Shown: positions 27,028-36,680, counted from the stretch's first letter. The stretch is 64,000 bases of DNA from JAGFIY01 sp964499285 (GCA_964499285.1 CAZCLA010000003.1:62001-126000); one strand, 5' to 3'. The notes: generated from the letters alone by a model not told the origin. Program-made: numbers and translations.

Positions 27028-28227
27028 TTATTTTGGAAGTATAATTTTAATTGTTGTCCCATTGTTGATCTCAGAGCGGCTCACGAAAATTTTACCCTTG
27101 TGATAGTCACTAATAATTCTTTTTGAAAGACTCAATCCTAAACCCCATCCACGTTTTTTTGTGCTGTACCCTGGTCTAAAAATATCTTTTCTTCGTTTGA
27201 TATCAATGCCCTTGCCATTATCCGTTACTGAAATTTCAATTGTCTTTGAAAGTTCGTTAATATCTATTTCGATTTTACCTTCTTTGTTTTCAATAGCGTC
27301 CAGCGAATTCTTGATCAAGTTTTCAAATACCCATTCAAAAAGATCCGCATTAACTTTTGCAGTTATATTTTTATTGCCTGTTATTATAATTTGAACTAAA
27401 TGGCCGAATTGGGGGAGTCTTCGTCTAAAGTATTCAACAACATCATTTACAATTCCATAGATATTATTTTGTTTCAATTCAGGATTGGATCCTATTTTAG
27501 AGAACCGTTTTGCAATTTTATTCAAACGAGTTAAATCGTTATCCATCTCTTCAGCAACGTCAGTAACTTTATCAGGATTATCATAATTTAATTTAAGCAT
27601 TTCACTCCAACCCATTAAACTTGAAATAGGGGTTCCGAGCTGATGAGCTGTTTCCTTCGCCATTCCAACCCAAATATTACTTTGTTCAGTCTTCTTCATA
27701 TAGCTGAAGCTTAAATAACTAATCAGAATAAAAATAATTGCGGATAATATCTGCAAATAAGGATAGTAAATTAGCTGTTTGATAAGGTCGGAGTTTCCAT
27801 AATAAATTTTTTGGACAATTAGAGTATCGTCAATTGTCACCGGAATAGGTGAGTGTTCTTTACTTAGTTCAACAATTTTTTCGTCAATAAATATCAGCAG
27901 TTCTTCTTGAGTCAGCGTAGAGTCATAATCGATGTTCCGAATCCCAAAAGCCATTCCGCTCAAATTCACTTTATCATCCGGATCAGTTAGTATAAGCGGA
28001 AAATCAATTCTTCTAATAACGTCGAAGATAAACGTGTAATCTTCGCTTTGCTCGTCCGATGTTGCTAGGTACTGGAGACTGTTTGCATAAAGTTCAACAA
28101 TGTTTTTTTCACGCTCTTGAAGTTTTTGCACAATATTCTGGGTGTAATATAATGTTCCGAGAGCAATTGCAAATGCTATTATCAAAAGCACAAACTTTAA
28201 ATTAAATGATTTCGGACCGGAAGCCAT
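27028..28227 (-). CDS. Orphan sensor histidine kinase
   Basis: 399-residue inner-membrane kinase. Two membrane helices (about 10-28 and 152-174) enclose a periplasmic sensor domain of about 120 residues without a recognisable fold. The dimerisation/phosphoacceptor region has AKETAHQLGTPISSLMGW with H195. The ATPase domain shows NLIKNSLDAIE (N box), VTDNGKGID (G1) and STKKRGWGLGLSL (G2). There is no HAMP or PAS domain and no response regulator adjacent, so its partner and signal are unknown. It lies 77 bases downstream of purA on the same strand. Confidence 0.9.
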   Translation of the reverse strand: MASGPKSFNLKFVLLIIAFAIALGTLYYTQNIVQKLQEREKNIVELYANSLQYLATSDEQSEDYTFIFDVIRRIDFPLILTDPDDKVNLSGMAFGIRNIDYDSTLTQEELLIFIDEKIVELSKEHSPIPVTIDDTLIVQKIYYGNSDLIKQLIYYPYLQILSAIIFILISYLSFSYMKKTEQSNIWVGMAKETAHQLGTPISSLMGWSEMLKLNYDNPDKVTDVAEEMDNDLTRLNKIAKRFSKIGSNPELKQNNIYGIVNDVVEYFRRRLPQFGHLVQIIITGNKNITAKVNADLFEWVFENLIKNSLDAIENKEGKIEIDINELSKTIEISVTDNGKGIDIKRRKDIFRPGYSTKKRGWGLGLSLSKRIISDYHKGKIFVSRSEINNGTTIKIILPK

Positions 28228-28304
28228 AATTTATTATCTGAGAATTTATTTTGGAGAATAATTTACTAATATATTATTCATCAATCAGTCTTAATTCTAA
28301 TGCC

Positions 28305-29573
28305 CTAAAGTTCGATAGTTTGCGAACGTTTTGGTCCCACAGACACAATCGAAATCTTGAAATCACAACTTTTTTCAATGAAATTCAGATAGGATTTTGC
28401 TTCGGACGGAAGTTCATCAAATGAAGTGGCAGTTGTTATGTCTTGTTTCCAACCTTTAAGAGTTTCATAGATTGGGGTGACCTCGCTTAATCTGTTCACA
28501 TCTGACGGAAATGATTTTAACTTTCTACCATTCAGCTCGTACGCAACACATACTTTGATATCATCTAAATTACCCAGCACATCCAATTTTGTTATCGCCG
28601 CAAAATCAATTCCGTTAATCAATTTTGAATATCGAAGAAGTTCGGCATCAAACCATCCGCATCGTCTTGGTCTTCCGGTTGTAGCACCAAATTCATCACC
28701 CCATTCCCTGAATCTATCTTCCAGCTCTCCGGTAATTTCTGTAGGAAATGGACCGTTCCCGACTCTTGTTGTGTAGGCTTTAACGATTCCAATAACTGAA
28801 TCAATTTTAGTCGGTGGAATTCCGGTTCCGGTTGAAGCTCCCCCCGAAGTGGGATTACTGGAAGTAACGAATGGATAAGTTCCATAATCCACATCAAGAA
28901 GCGCCCCTTGAGCTCCTTCCATCAGTATGTTTTTATTTTGCTTCATTGCTTCGTTTAAAAGTAATGGAACATCAGCAATATAAGGATCAATAGCTTTGTC
29001 AAATTCAAGGTATTCTTCAACGATTGCTTCCACATCGAGTTCTTCATGGTCATAAACTTTTTTAAGAAGATTATTTTTCTCTTCAAGATTCATACGAATT
29101 TTTGCTTCAAGTTCTTTCTTATTGAGAAGATCTACTATTCTAATCCCTTTCCTCGCATATTTATCGATATAACAAGGACCGATACCTCTGCCCGTTGTCC
29201 CAATTTTCAATTCGCTTTTTTCTCTTATCGTATCGAGAAGTTTATGATATGGCATTATTAGATGAGCATTATGGCTAATAAATAATCTTCCTTCAATGTG
29301 AATATCGTGCTGTTTAAGAAGTTCAATTTCTTCCAGGAGAGCGATAGGATCTATTACAACACCATTGCCGATAACACAAATCACGTCGTCCCTAAGAATT
29401 CCCGATGGAATTAAATGTAGAATAAATTTTTTATCATGAATCTGGATGGTATGGCCTGCATTTGCTCCTCCTTGATATCGTGCAACAATATCGTAACGAT
29501 CGCTTAAAATATCTACAATTTTTCCTTTTCCTTCATCGCCCCATTGGCTGCCGATTAAAACGGAAACACTCAT
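28305..29573 (-). CDS. purA: Adenylosuccinate synthetase
   Basis: GTP-dependent conversion of IMP and aspartate to adenylosuccinate, the first committed step to AMP. The 422-residue protein has GSQWGDEGKGKIVD near the N-terminus with the catalytic aspartate, YQGGANAGHTI with the catalytic histidine, GTTGRGIGPCY, and TSSNPTSGGASTGTGIPP. GRPRRCGWFD is further on. All are diagnostic. The ribosome-binding site GGAG sits just before the ATG, immediately after the terminator of the STAS gene, so purA likely has its own transcript or depends on read-through. Confidence 0.98.
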   Translation of the reverse strand: MSVSVLIGSQWGDEGKGKIVDILSDRYDIVARYQGGANAGHTIQIHDKKFILHLIPSGILRDDVICVIGNGVVIDPIALLEEIELLKQHDIHIEGRLFISHNAHLIMPYHKLLDTIREKSELKIGTTGRGIGPCYIDKYARKGIRIVDLLNKKELEAKIRMNLEEKNNLLKKVYDHEELDVEAIVEEYLEFDKAIDPYIADVPLLLNEAMKQNKNILMEGAQGALLDVDYGTYPFVTSSNPTSGGASTGTGIPPTKIDSVIGIVKAYTTRVGNGPFPTEITGELEDRFREWGDEFGATTGRPRRCGWFDAELLRYSKLINGIDFAAITKLDVLGNLDDIKVCVAYELNGRKLKSFPSDVNRLSEVTPIYETLKGWKQDITTATSFDELPSEAKSYLNFIEKSCDFKISIVSVGPKRSQTIEL

Positions 29574-29595
29574 TTTTGCTCCGGTATTTTTTGCA

Positions 29596-29630
29596 AAATA
29601 AAAGCCCCGAATAAATTAATTACCCGGAGC
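29596..29630 (-). terminator. Rho-independent terminator of the STAS gene
   Basis: On the reverse strand GCTCCG (29625-29630) pairs with CGGGGC (29604-29609), including one G-U pair, around a 15-base AT-rich loop. TTTTATTT follows at 29596-29603. It lies between the STAS gene stop and purA. Confidence 0.75.
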
Positions 29631-29658
29631 ATTTACTGAAGTAATTTTGAAATGAAAT

Positions 29659-29997
29659 TTAGTTAAAACTTTTTACTGCTTCATCAACAGATTCAAAGTG
29701 TTCAAAAATTGTTATCAATTTGGTAATAACTAGTAAGCTTTCAATCTTTTCGGTAGCATTTGCAAGTTTCATGGAGCCTCCGTTATTTTTGACTGTGGTG
29801 AAACCGCTGATTAGCATTCCTAAACCCGAACTATTCATGAATTTTACGCTTGCTAGATCGATTACAATATTTTTTTTATCTTCTTCGATAAATTTGTGAA
29901 GGAGATCTTGAAATTCTTGTGCCTCAGGACCGCCCATAACATTACCTTTTAGCTCAACAACAACCGCATTATATTGTTCTCGAGTTTTAATCTTCAT
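29659..29997 (-). CDS. STAS-domain anti-sigma factor antagonist
   Basis: 112-residue single STAS domain, the SpoIIAA/RsbV type of partner-switching protein. I place the start at the ATG at 29995-29997 because AGGAGA precedes it, and a TTG 27 bases upstream is less likely. The strand-helix VKFMNSSGLGML holds the serine that the cognate kinase phosphorylates in this family. It is transcribed away from the large partner-switching operon starting at 30204 and has its own terminator. It may therefore plug into the same RsbW-like kinase or serve a separate one. The 206 bases to the sigma factor gene must hold both promoters. Confidence 0.92.
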   Translation of the reverse strand: MKIKTREQYNAVVVELKGNVMGGPEAQEFQDLLHKFIEEDKKNIVIDLASVKFMNSSGLGMLISGFTTVKNNGGSMKLANATEKIESLLVITKLITIFEHFESVDEAVKSFN

Positions 29998-30203
29998 AAA
30001 TTCTCCTAAATGTTTAATAGTCAATTTAATATTCTGGGGATATTATATCAAGCAAATATCCTTCATTTTAGAGCAAATACAAATAATGGACATTATTAAT
30101 TATATTAGATAAGTTATAGAAATGACTTATAAAAGGAAAGTAATTAAATATCAAAATTCCACCGCTGGATAAAAAATCTGATTATGGAACATAAAAATTG
30201 TAG

Positions 30204-30812
30204 ATGACGTCTAAAATGAGCGAAGAAAAAGAAAACTTTGAGGAAAAATCCAGCGCTCAGTTGAGTGACGAAGAAGATTACCGCTTAATTAAAGAATTTA
30301 ATGGCGGCAATGAAGGTTCTTACAGCAAATTGGTATATAAACATAAAGATAAAGTAAGAAATCTTATATTCCTGACACTTGGTGATGCTGAATTTGTTGA
30401 TGATATTTCACAGGATGTTTTTATAAGTATTTATCATAAACTTGATACTTTCAGATTTGAATCGAAATTTACTACTTGGCTTTATAGAATTACCGTAAAT
30501 AAATGTCGGGATTATTTAAGGAAGAAAAAAGTAAGAAGTATTTTTGTCCCCTTGGAAAATCAAGAACACTCTGCTACGACTCGTATTAGAATTGAGGGGA
30601 TTGATATTCCACAGCTTGTTAGAAAAGCAATTCACAAGTTGCCGGATAAGTTGAAGATACCTTTAATGTTGAGAGATATTGATGGATTTAGTTATAAAGA
30701 AATTGCCGAACAGCTTAATTGTGAAGTCGGTACCGTTAAATCGAGAATTTTCAGAGCACGCGAAAGTTTAAAAATAATTTTAGAGCCGTACCAAAAAGAA
30801 TTGAATATGTAA
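30204..30812 (+). CDS. ECF-type RNA polymerase sigma factor
   Basis: 202-residue sigma-70 family protein with regions 2 and 4 only. Region 2 spans about 35-110 (DISQDVFISIYHKLDTF, KFTTWLYRITVNKCRDYLRKK). Region 4 spans about 130-195 with the helix-turn-helix YKEIAEQLNCEVGTVKSRIFRARESL. A charged N-terminal extension of about 25 residues precedes region 2. A second ATG 12 bases in is an alternative start. No zinc-finger anti-sigma gene follows. Instead a large membrane protein begins one base after the stop, then the partner-switching genes. Its target promoters are unknown. Confidence 0.93.
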   Translation: MTSKMSEEKENFEEKSSAQLSDEEDYRLIKEFNGGNEGSYSKLVYKHKDKVRNLIFLTLGDAEFVDDISQDVFISIYHKLDTFRFESKFTTWLYRITVNKCRDYLRKKKVRSIFVPLENQEHSATTRIRIEGIDIPQLVRKAIHKLPDKLKIPLMLRDIDGFSYKEIAEQLNCEVGTVKSRIFRARESLKIILEPYQKELNM

Positions 30813-30813
30813 G

Positions 30814-32100
30814 ATGAAAGAATTTCTATCGAAAAATAAGTACAGCATACAAAAGTTTTTTCCGGCTGCTGCTTTGGTTATTCTTACAGCAGCGCTTATG
30901 TTGTTTTTTAAAACCCGCGATGTTGATACTATTTATAAGGAAGGGAAACGAAGTTTAATGGATTTTTACACCTCAAACTTGAAACCACTGCTTCTTGAGA
31001 CGACATTATCAAATGAAGATGTATTCAATTTTGCAATGTATCAAAGACTCCCTTTGGATAAAAATCAAAATAAAAATTTAGTTCTAAATAATCTTTCAGA
31101 AGCAAACAGTGATGAGACCTTCTATTCTGTGCAGCCTGCCGGTGATCTAGTAGAAAAAAATAATTACGAAAATTTTATCTCCAGTCTTAATCTTAATGAA
31201 GATAAAAGCGCGAAGGTGGATTCAATTTTAGAATCTTATAAAGATCTTATTTATGAATCGATTTACTCTTCGGATAGTACAATAGCAGTAAGTCCTAGGT
31301 TGAAGAGTGTGAGAGATGCACTTTTTGCCGACTTGATGTTGGTAGTAAAAGAAGCAAACCAGGACATGTGGACTGCCATGGCTGGCGAAACTCCTTACTT
31401 AAATGATTTTGAAAAAGTATATGATTTTACTTCACTTGCAAAGAATCAACCGTTGGAAGATTTTATTGTGTTTGCCCCTGACACAGTATTTGCAACAAAA
31501 TTGAAAGTGAATGTAGATATGGTTAAAGATTTGAATAAAAATTTGACTTTCCCAAATGAAAAATCAAATGAAAACTCTTATGTCACTTTCGACAGAAATC
31601 AAGCTGGGCAGCCAGTTAGGGTCAATGTAAGGAAAATCAGAGCTCCACAAATTCCGGATGTCCCGACTTGGAATTTCGATAAAGAAGTAATGGCGCTCAA
31701 CAGTTTTCCCAATACACCACAATTTGATAGTCTGATGAAAAACATTGACAGCCTGACAGAAAGAGTTTTTGAATTTAATTTTGCCTTTGCGTTAAAAAAC
31801 GAAGCTAAAAATCTGAAAGTGGAAGTTAACACGAATTCGCTGGATTCACTCGAAAATTTAAATCTTAATTTTAATTTGGGTTCGCTGAATAAAATAATTT
31901 CGGAAAGTGTTGAAAAATCTTTAAATAATGTAAAATGGAATGAATGGGAAGAGCTTGGGGTAAAGTTTGACTCATTAGGTCTATTGATTGATCAGGAAGC
32001 ATCCCGATATGACTCGCTAATGAGAACAAATGAACAATTAATTAGATTGAATATAGACAGCTTAAAGGAAGCGATCAATAAGCAGAAAAAAAGGAAATAA
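30814..32100 (+). CDS. Unrecognised single-pass membrane protein downstream of the sigma factor
   Basis: 428 residues, no family recognised. A short basic cytoplasmic tail (1-13) and one membrane helix (about 14-32) are followed by roughly 390 residues that should lie outside the inner membrane. This part is rich in Asn, Ser, Asp and Leu. The C-terminal 100 residues are helical and heptad-like (SLNKIISESVEKSLNN, YDSLMRTNEQLIRLNIDSL) and end in KKRK. It begins one base after the sigma factor stop, which suggests coupled translation and a linked function. Its cytoplasmic part is too short for a standard anti-sigma domain. It might be a signal input to the circuit, but that is a guess. Confidence 0.7.
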   Translation: MKEFLSKNKYSIQKFFPAAALVILTAALMLFFKTRDVDTIYKEGKRSLMDFYTSNLKPLLLETTLSNEDVFNFAMYQRLPLDKNQNKNLVLNNLSEANSDETFYSVQPAGDLVEKNNYENFISSLNLNEDKSAKVDSILESYKDLIYESIYSSDSTIAVSPRLKSVRDALFADLMLVVKEANQDMWTAMAGETPYLNDFEKVYDFTSLAKNQPLEDFIVFAPDTVFATKLKVNVDMVKDLNKNLTFPNEKSNENSYVTFDRNQAGQPVRVNVRKIRAPQIPDVPTWNFDKEVMALNSFPNTPQFDSLMKNIDSLTERVFEFNFAFALKNEAKNLKVEVNTNSLDSLENLNLNFNLGSLNKIISESVEKSLNNVKWNEWEELGVKFDSLGLLIDQEASRYDSLMRTNEQLIRLNIDSLKEAINKQKKRK

Positions 32101-32138
32101 TAAATTAATCATCTGTTCTCGTGAAATAATTTGAAAAT

Positions 32139-34208
32139 ATGAATCTTCCGTTTACAAAATTAGCTGCAACACAGAAACTTGAGAACGCGCTCTTAATCTC
32201 AATTTTATTCTTCATTTTTAAAATATTTTTCCCGCTCCAAGATTCAACGGTAATTATATTAATTAATGAAACTTTCGCATTTCTAGCTGTATACTTCTGG
32301 CTGCTTTATATTGTGTCCATAATTGAATTTAAAGTGAAATCTCCTCTAGCAATTGTGTTAAATGCCGGAATCTTAAATGCACTTCTTTTTTTCATAATTG
32401 CCGTTTCATCTTCAGTTTTAACTGACGATCCGGCATTCACGCCGGGAACAGGGTTTTTATATGTTCTAATTTCATCATTGGTTTCGTTCGTTTTCATTGC
32501 TGGAAACGTTTACATTTTTGCTGCATTCCGTGAATTATTTTTTCTTAAACAGAAACGTGATCCGAAAAGTTATTTTAATGTAATGAGTTTGTTTATTGCA
32601 TTAGCTTTTATTGCACAGGTTCTCGAAAAAGTTAACGATTCTCTTGATTTCTTGACCGATACATTTTTTGTGGTATCAATTGTATTAATTACCGTTAACT
32701 CATTGAGAGTTGCTTGGATTGCATTTCTAACAAAAAGGCAAAAATTATATTTGTTGATAATCTCAGTCGTTCTTTCAATTCTTTTTGGAATAAACTTTTA
32801 TCTTACTTTTGAATCAATGCTCGTAAATCAAGTGATATTAAATTTCTCTTATGGACTTCAGATGTTCTTCTCGCTTATTATGATTTACGGAACAATTTAT
32901 TTCGGAGTCATTTTCTTCACAACTCTTTTTCATCTTCCGACCGCAGAAGCATTCGACAGAAAGGCTGAAGAAGTATCCTCGTTGATGGATTTAAGCAAAC
33001 TTATAACAGAGGTTTTTGATTTCAAAGAACTTGCTGATACTGTCACGACTGTTACAAATAAAGTATGTAATTCAGAATCATCTTGGCTTGTGACGAAAAA
33101 TAAAGATGATTTCGAACTGATCTCAGTGAACAATATTGGATTTGTCGAAGCAGATAAATTGACAGAGGCAATTCTAAGTCCGGGGGAATCCGATATGACA
33201 AAGCTGAAGATCACAAGCAGTAGGGAAATTAGACTGAAAGCGTCTGATGACTTGAAATCAGTTAATTTTAGTTCAATCGCTGCTGCTCCTTTAATGCTTC
33301 ACAACGAGATAAATGGTTATTTGTTTGTGGGAAGAAAAAGTGATTTTGAATTCGATGAAGAAGATCAAAAATCAATTTCGGCTTTTGCGGATTATGCTTC
33401 TGTTGCTCTTGAAAATGCAAAACTTATTGAGGAATCTCTTGAGAAAGAACGTTTGGAAAAAGAGATGGATGTTGCACGCGAGGTTCAATATAAAATTATT
33501 CCAAACAATGCTCCGAAGTTTAAAGATATTGATATATCGTTTCTCTTTGTACCGGCTTTTGAAGTGGGAGGGGACTATTATGATTTCTTTGAACTTTCGG
33601 AAAACAAACTTGGTTTTGTTATTGCTGATGTAAGCGGCAAAGGAATTTCAGCATCATTTGTAATGGCAGAGGTGAAAGGCATTTTTGCCTCACTGTCAAA
33701 AATGATAGATAGTCCCAAAGAATTACTAGTAAAAGCAAATGATGTTCTAAAAAATAGTTTGGAAAAGAAGACATTTGTCACAGCAATTTATGGAGTTTTC
33801 GATTTTAACAAAGGCATTTTAACTTTCGCCCGCGCGGGTCACACACCGCTGTATCATTATTATGAAGGTAAATTGGAAAGTCTTACACCTGAAGGTTTAG
33901 GATTGGGTCTTGATTACGGAGACATGTTTTCTTCCACTCTGAAAGAGATGGAAATTAGTTTTAATTATAACGATATTATCGTTTTATTTACGGATGGAAT
34001 TCCGGAATCACAGAATATAAACGGCGAGGAGTTTGGATACGAGAAATTAAAAAGTATAATAGTCGAATTAGCAGATAAACCGATTCAACAGATAACGAAC
34101 GAAATTATGAAACAAGTTTCGCTTTTTGCGAAGGATAATTCTCAACACGATGATATAACTTTGGTTATATTTAAAAAAGTTAATAACAAAAAGGATGGAG
34201 TTATTTAA
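32139..34208 (+). CDS. Membrane-GAF-SpoIIE (PP2C) phosphatase
   Basis: 689-residue signalling phosphatase. The first 270 residues form seven or eight membrane helices. A GAF domain (about 285-435) leads through a charged coiled coil (ESLEKERLEKEMDVAREVQ) into a PP2C/SpoIIE domain (about 465-685). Metal-binding landmarks are intact: VGGDYYD, IADVSGKGISA, FTDGIPE and HDDITLV. Phosphatases of this type remove phosphate from STAS antagonists, and a STAS gene follows with overlapping stop and start (TAATG). This enzyme is probably the direct activator of that STAS protein in response to a membrane signal. Confidence 0.9.
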   Translation: MNLPFTKLAATQKLENALLISILFFIFKIFFPLQDSTVIILINETFAFLAVYFWLLYIVSIIEFKVKSPLAIVLNAGILNALLFFIIAVSSSVLTDDPAFTPGTGFLYVLISSLVSFVFIAGNVYIFAAFRELFFLKQKRDPKSYFNVMSLFIALAFIAQVLEKVNDSLDFLTDTFFVVSIVLITVNSLRVAWIAFLTKRQKLYLLIISVVLSILFGINFYLTFESMLVNQVILNFSYGLQMFFSLIMIYGTIYFGVIFFTTLFHLPTAEAFDRKAEEVSSLMDLSKLITEVFDFKELADTVTTVTNKVCNSESSWLVTKNKDDFELISVNNIGFVEADKLTEAILSPGESDMTKLKITSSREIRLKASDDLKSVNFSSIAAAPLMLHNEINGYLFVGRKSDFEFDEEDQKSISAFADYASVALENAKLIEESLEKERLEKEMDVAREVQYKIIPNNAPKFKDIDISFLFVPAFEVGGDYYDFFELSENKLGFVIADVSGKGISASFVMAEVKGIFASLSKMIDSPKELLVKANDVLKNSLEKKTFVTAIYGVFDFNKGILTFARAGHTPLYHYYEGKLESLTPEGLGLGLDYGDMFSSTLKEMEISFNYNDIIVLFTDGIPESQNINGEEFGYEKLKSIIVELADKPIQQITNEIMKQVSLFAKDNSQHDDITLVIFKKVNNKKDGVI

Positions 34209-34564
34209 TGGCAGAGTTCAGCGTCGATACCAGAGGTTCAGAACCCGTCCAGATCATCGATGTTAAAGGTTATTTAGACGCTCACACAGCGCCGGAATTG
34301 GAGGGTGTTTTCAACAAACTGATTGATGAAAAGAAATTTCAGATCGTTGTTAACTTCTCCGATCTTACGTATATCAGCAGTGCCGGACTGGGCGTGTTTA
34401 TGGCTTATGTGGAGACGATGCGGGAGAATAATGGTGATATTAAGTTCTCCAACATGAATGAAAGTGTCTATAACATCTTTGATTTATTGGGTTTTCCCAT
34501 GCTCTATGAGTTCTATAAGGACGAAAAAGAAGCAGTGGAAAAATTTAATCAGAAGGGAAAATAG
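34208..34564 (+). CDS. STAS-domain anti-sigma factor antagonist (RsbV-like)
   Basis: 118-residue single STAS domain. The segment LTYISSAGLGVFMAY carries the serine expected to be phosphorylated, and the N-terminal strand VQIIDVKGYLDAHTAPELE is typical of SpoIIAA/RsbV. It overlaps the upstream phosphatase stop and the next kinase start by one base each. The order phosphatase-STAS-kinase is that of a core partner-switching module. Confidence 0.95.
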   Translation: MAEFSVDTRGSEPVQIIDVKGYLDAHTAPELEGVFNKLIDEKKFQIVVNFSDLTYISSAGLGVFMAYVETMRENNGDIKFSNMNESVYNIFDLLGFPMLYEFYKDEKEAVEKFNQKGK

Positions 34565-34998
34565 TGTACGGTAATTCCCAAAATATTAATCGAGAATTAA
34601 GTATAAAAAGCACAACGGAAAATTTGCTTCAAGTTAGGAAATTTATTCGCGAAGCTGCATTAGAAGCCGGTATTGACGAGCAAAATATTGGAAAAATAAT
34701 CTTAGCTGTTGATGAAGCTTGTACGAATATTATAAAACACGCCTATAAATATTCACCTGAAGGAACAATAGTTCTATCGCTTAAAGCCAACAGAAAAAAA
34801 ATTGAAATAAAAATTACAGATGATGGAGAACATTTTAATCCAAGCTCAGTTCCTGATCCTGATATAGTTGAATATCACAAACAGCGAAAAGTTGGGGGAT
34901 TAGGAATGTTCTTGATGAAAAAGCTTATGGATGAAGTTAGATATAACACCATATCCAGAAATAAAAATCAAGTTATCTTAGTAAAACACGTATCCTAA
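34564..34998 (+). CDS. RsbW/SpoIIAB-like serine kinase (GHKL ATPase)
   Basis: 144-residue stand-alone GHKL ATPase. The N box is LAVDEACTNIIKHAYK, G1 is ITDDGEHFNP, and G2 is GGLGMFLMKKLMDEV, all matching anti-sigma serine kinases rather than histidine kinases (no phosphoacceptor domain). The start codon is GTG, overlapping the stop of the STAS gene by one base. In known systems this kinase phosphorylates the STAS antagonist and, when free, inhibits a sigma factor or another target. Whether its target is the ECF sigma of this operon is unproven. Confidence 0.94.
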   Translation: MYGNSQNINRELSIKSTTENLLQVRKFIREAALEAGIDEQNIGKIILAVDEACTNIIKHAYKYSPEGTIVLSLKANRKKIEIKITDDGEHFNPSSVPDPDIVEYHKQRKVGGLGMFLMKKLMDEVRYNTISRNKNQVILVKHVS

Positions 34999-35000
34999 AA

Positions 35001-36680
35001 ATGGAAAACTTTGAAAACACCAGCCTACTCAAAGATTTTTCCACATTAGTTGAATTCAGCAACCTTATCAATTCTAATCTTGAAATCGATTTTACTCTGA
35101 ACAATTTATTACTTACTTGTTTTGGAAAATTTCATACATCAAAAGGACTAATTGCCCTTTCTGAAAGTGGAAATTTGCGGATCAAAGCAAGCAAAGGTTT
35201 GTTAATAAATGTGCTTGATGATTTTCCGGAAATCAAAATTGAGGAATATGAGAGTGACCCGGGAAAAATCAATGGCTATCTGAAAAAGCATAATCTTCCG
35301 GTTTGTCAGAAAATATTGACGTCGAATGGTTTTATCGGGCTTTTGATACTCGGTCAACGATTGATTAAAGAACCATATTCCGAAAGAGATCTGGAGTTCT
35401 TAAAAACACTTCTGAACCTTGGAGGAAGTGCAATTGACAATGCGCTGATGTTCGGAAAGTTAAATAATGTTAACCGTGACCTCGATGCAAAAGTTAATCA
35501 GCTTAGTTCCTTATTTGATTTGAGCAAGGAGTTCAGTGGAATTCTTGAAGAAAAAATGGTGATTAAACTTCTCGTGTTTTCGATTATAGGACAGTTGCTC
35601 GTTTCTAAGTTTGCTTTTGCTACAATTTTAGATGATGAAATAAACCTCCTTGAAAATAAATTCTCTACCATTGAATTAAAAAATTTGATTTCGAAAGAAT
35701 TCGTTGAGCAGATCAATCAAACAATCATAATTAATGACAATTCAAAAGAATTTTCTGAACTGGCTGATTTAGGAGTAAAAATAATTATCCCGCTTCAGAT
35801 TAAGGGAAGAAACCGGGGCTTAATTCTGCTTGGATCACGAAAAAATAACAGAGAATTCTCAAACTCTGATCTGGAATTTGCTGCTTCAGTTGGAAGTTTA
35901 GCTATTATCTCAATTGAAAATGCGAGACTGTTTAACGAGGCGATTGAGAAACAAAAACTTGAAAAAGAGTTGGAGACAGCAAGAACAATTCAGCAGAATT
36001 TACTTCCAAAAAAACTCCCAAATTCCCCATTGTTTGAAATTGCATCTTTCAACAGAACCGCAAAACAAGTTGGCGGTGATTATTTCGATGTAATTCGTAT
36101 AAGTGAAAATAGAGTGCTGATTGCCATTGCAGATGTTTCGGGGAAAGGAGTTCAGGCTGCACTTCTCATGGCAAATCTCCAAGCATTCTTAAAGTCAATT
36201 TGTAAACAAAACATCTCATTAGATAAAGCGTCTAATCTAATAAATGACCTTGTCTCCGAAAATACAGTCGGAGGCAGTTTCATTACTTTCTTTTGGGGTA
36301 TTATTGATGAAAAAAAACGGACGTTTACTTTTGTTAACGCCGGACATAATCCGCCTATATTTTTAACAAAAGGAGAGAAATCATTCCTGAAAAAAGGCGG
36401 GATGATACTTGGCGTTATTGAAACTTTAGAACCATATATTTCATCAACAATTGAATTTGGTAAAGGAGATTGCATAGTTTTATTTACAGATGGAATTACG
36501 GAAGCTTTCAGTAAAGAATTGGAAGAATTCGGTGATAAGAAGTTGGAAAACATAGTTGAGAAGAATGCAGATAAATCTCCGAAGGAAATATTAGATTCAG
36601 TAATTATGGCGGTTCAAGCTCATACAGTCGGGGCAGAGCAATCAGATGATATAACACTTATGGTAATAAAATTTAAATGA
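35001..36680 (+). CDS. GAF-GAF-SpoIIE (PP2C) phosphatase, soluble
   Basis: 559 residues without membrane helices. Two GAF-type sensor domains (about 15-150 and 165-315) are followed by a short coiled coil (EKQKLEKELETARTIQQNLLP, split here as about 314-334) and a SpoIIE-type PP2C domain (about 335-559). VGGDYFD, IADVSGKGVQA, FTDGITE and SDDITLM keep the metal-binding aspartates. Small-molecule or redox input through the GAF domains is likely from the family, with ligand unknown. It starts 2 bases after the kinase gene and its stop overlaps the next phosphatase gene by 4 bases. Confidence 0.9.
   Translation: MENFENTSLLKDFSTLVEFSNLINSNLEIDFTLNNLLLTCFGKFHTSKGLIALSESGNLRIKASKGLLINVLDDFPEIKIEEYESDPGKINGYLKKHNLPVCQKILTSNGFIGLLILGQRLIKEPYSERDLEFLKTLLNLGGSAIDNALMFGKLNNVNRDLDAKVNQLSSLFDLSKEFSGILEEKMVIKLLVFSIIGQLLVSKFAFATILDDEINLLENKFSTIELKNLISKEFVEQINQTIIINDNSKEFSELADLGVKIIIPLQIKGRNRGLILLGSRKNNREFSNSDLEFAASVGSLAIISIENARLFNEAIEKQKLEKELETARTIQQNLLPKKLPNSPLFEIASFNRTAKQVGGDYFDVIRISENRVLIAIADVSGKGVQAALLMANLQAFLKSICKQNISLDKASNLINDLVSENTVGGSFITFFWGIIDEKKRTFTFVNAGHNPPIFLTKGEKSFLKKGGMILGVIETLEPYISSTIEFGKGDCIVLFTDGITEAFSKELEEFGDKKLENIVEKNADKSPKEILDSVIMAVQAHTVGAEQSDDITLMVIKFK

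Noticed and set aside
28228..28304. AT-only stem (GAATAAT/ATTATTC) downstream of purA considered as terminator
   Set aside because: No GC pairs to hold the stem and no T-tract after it.
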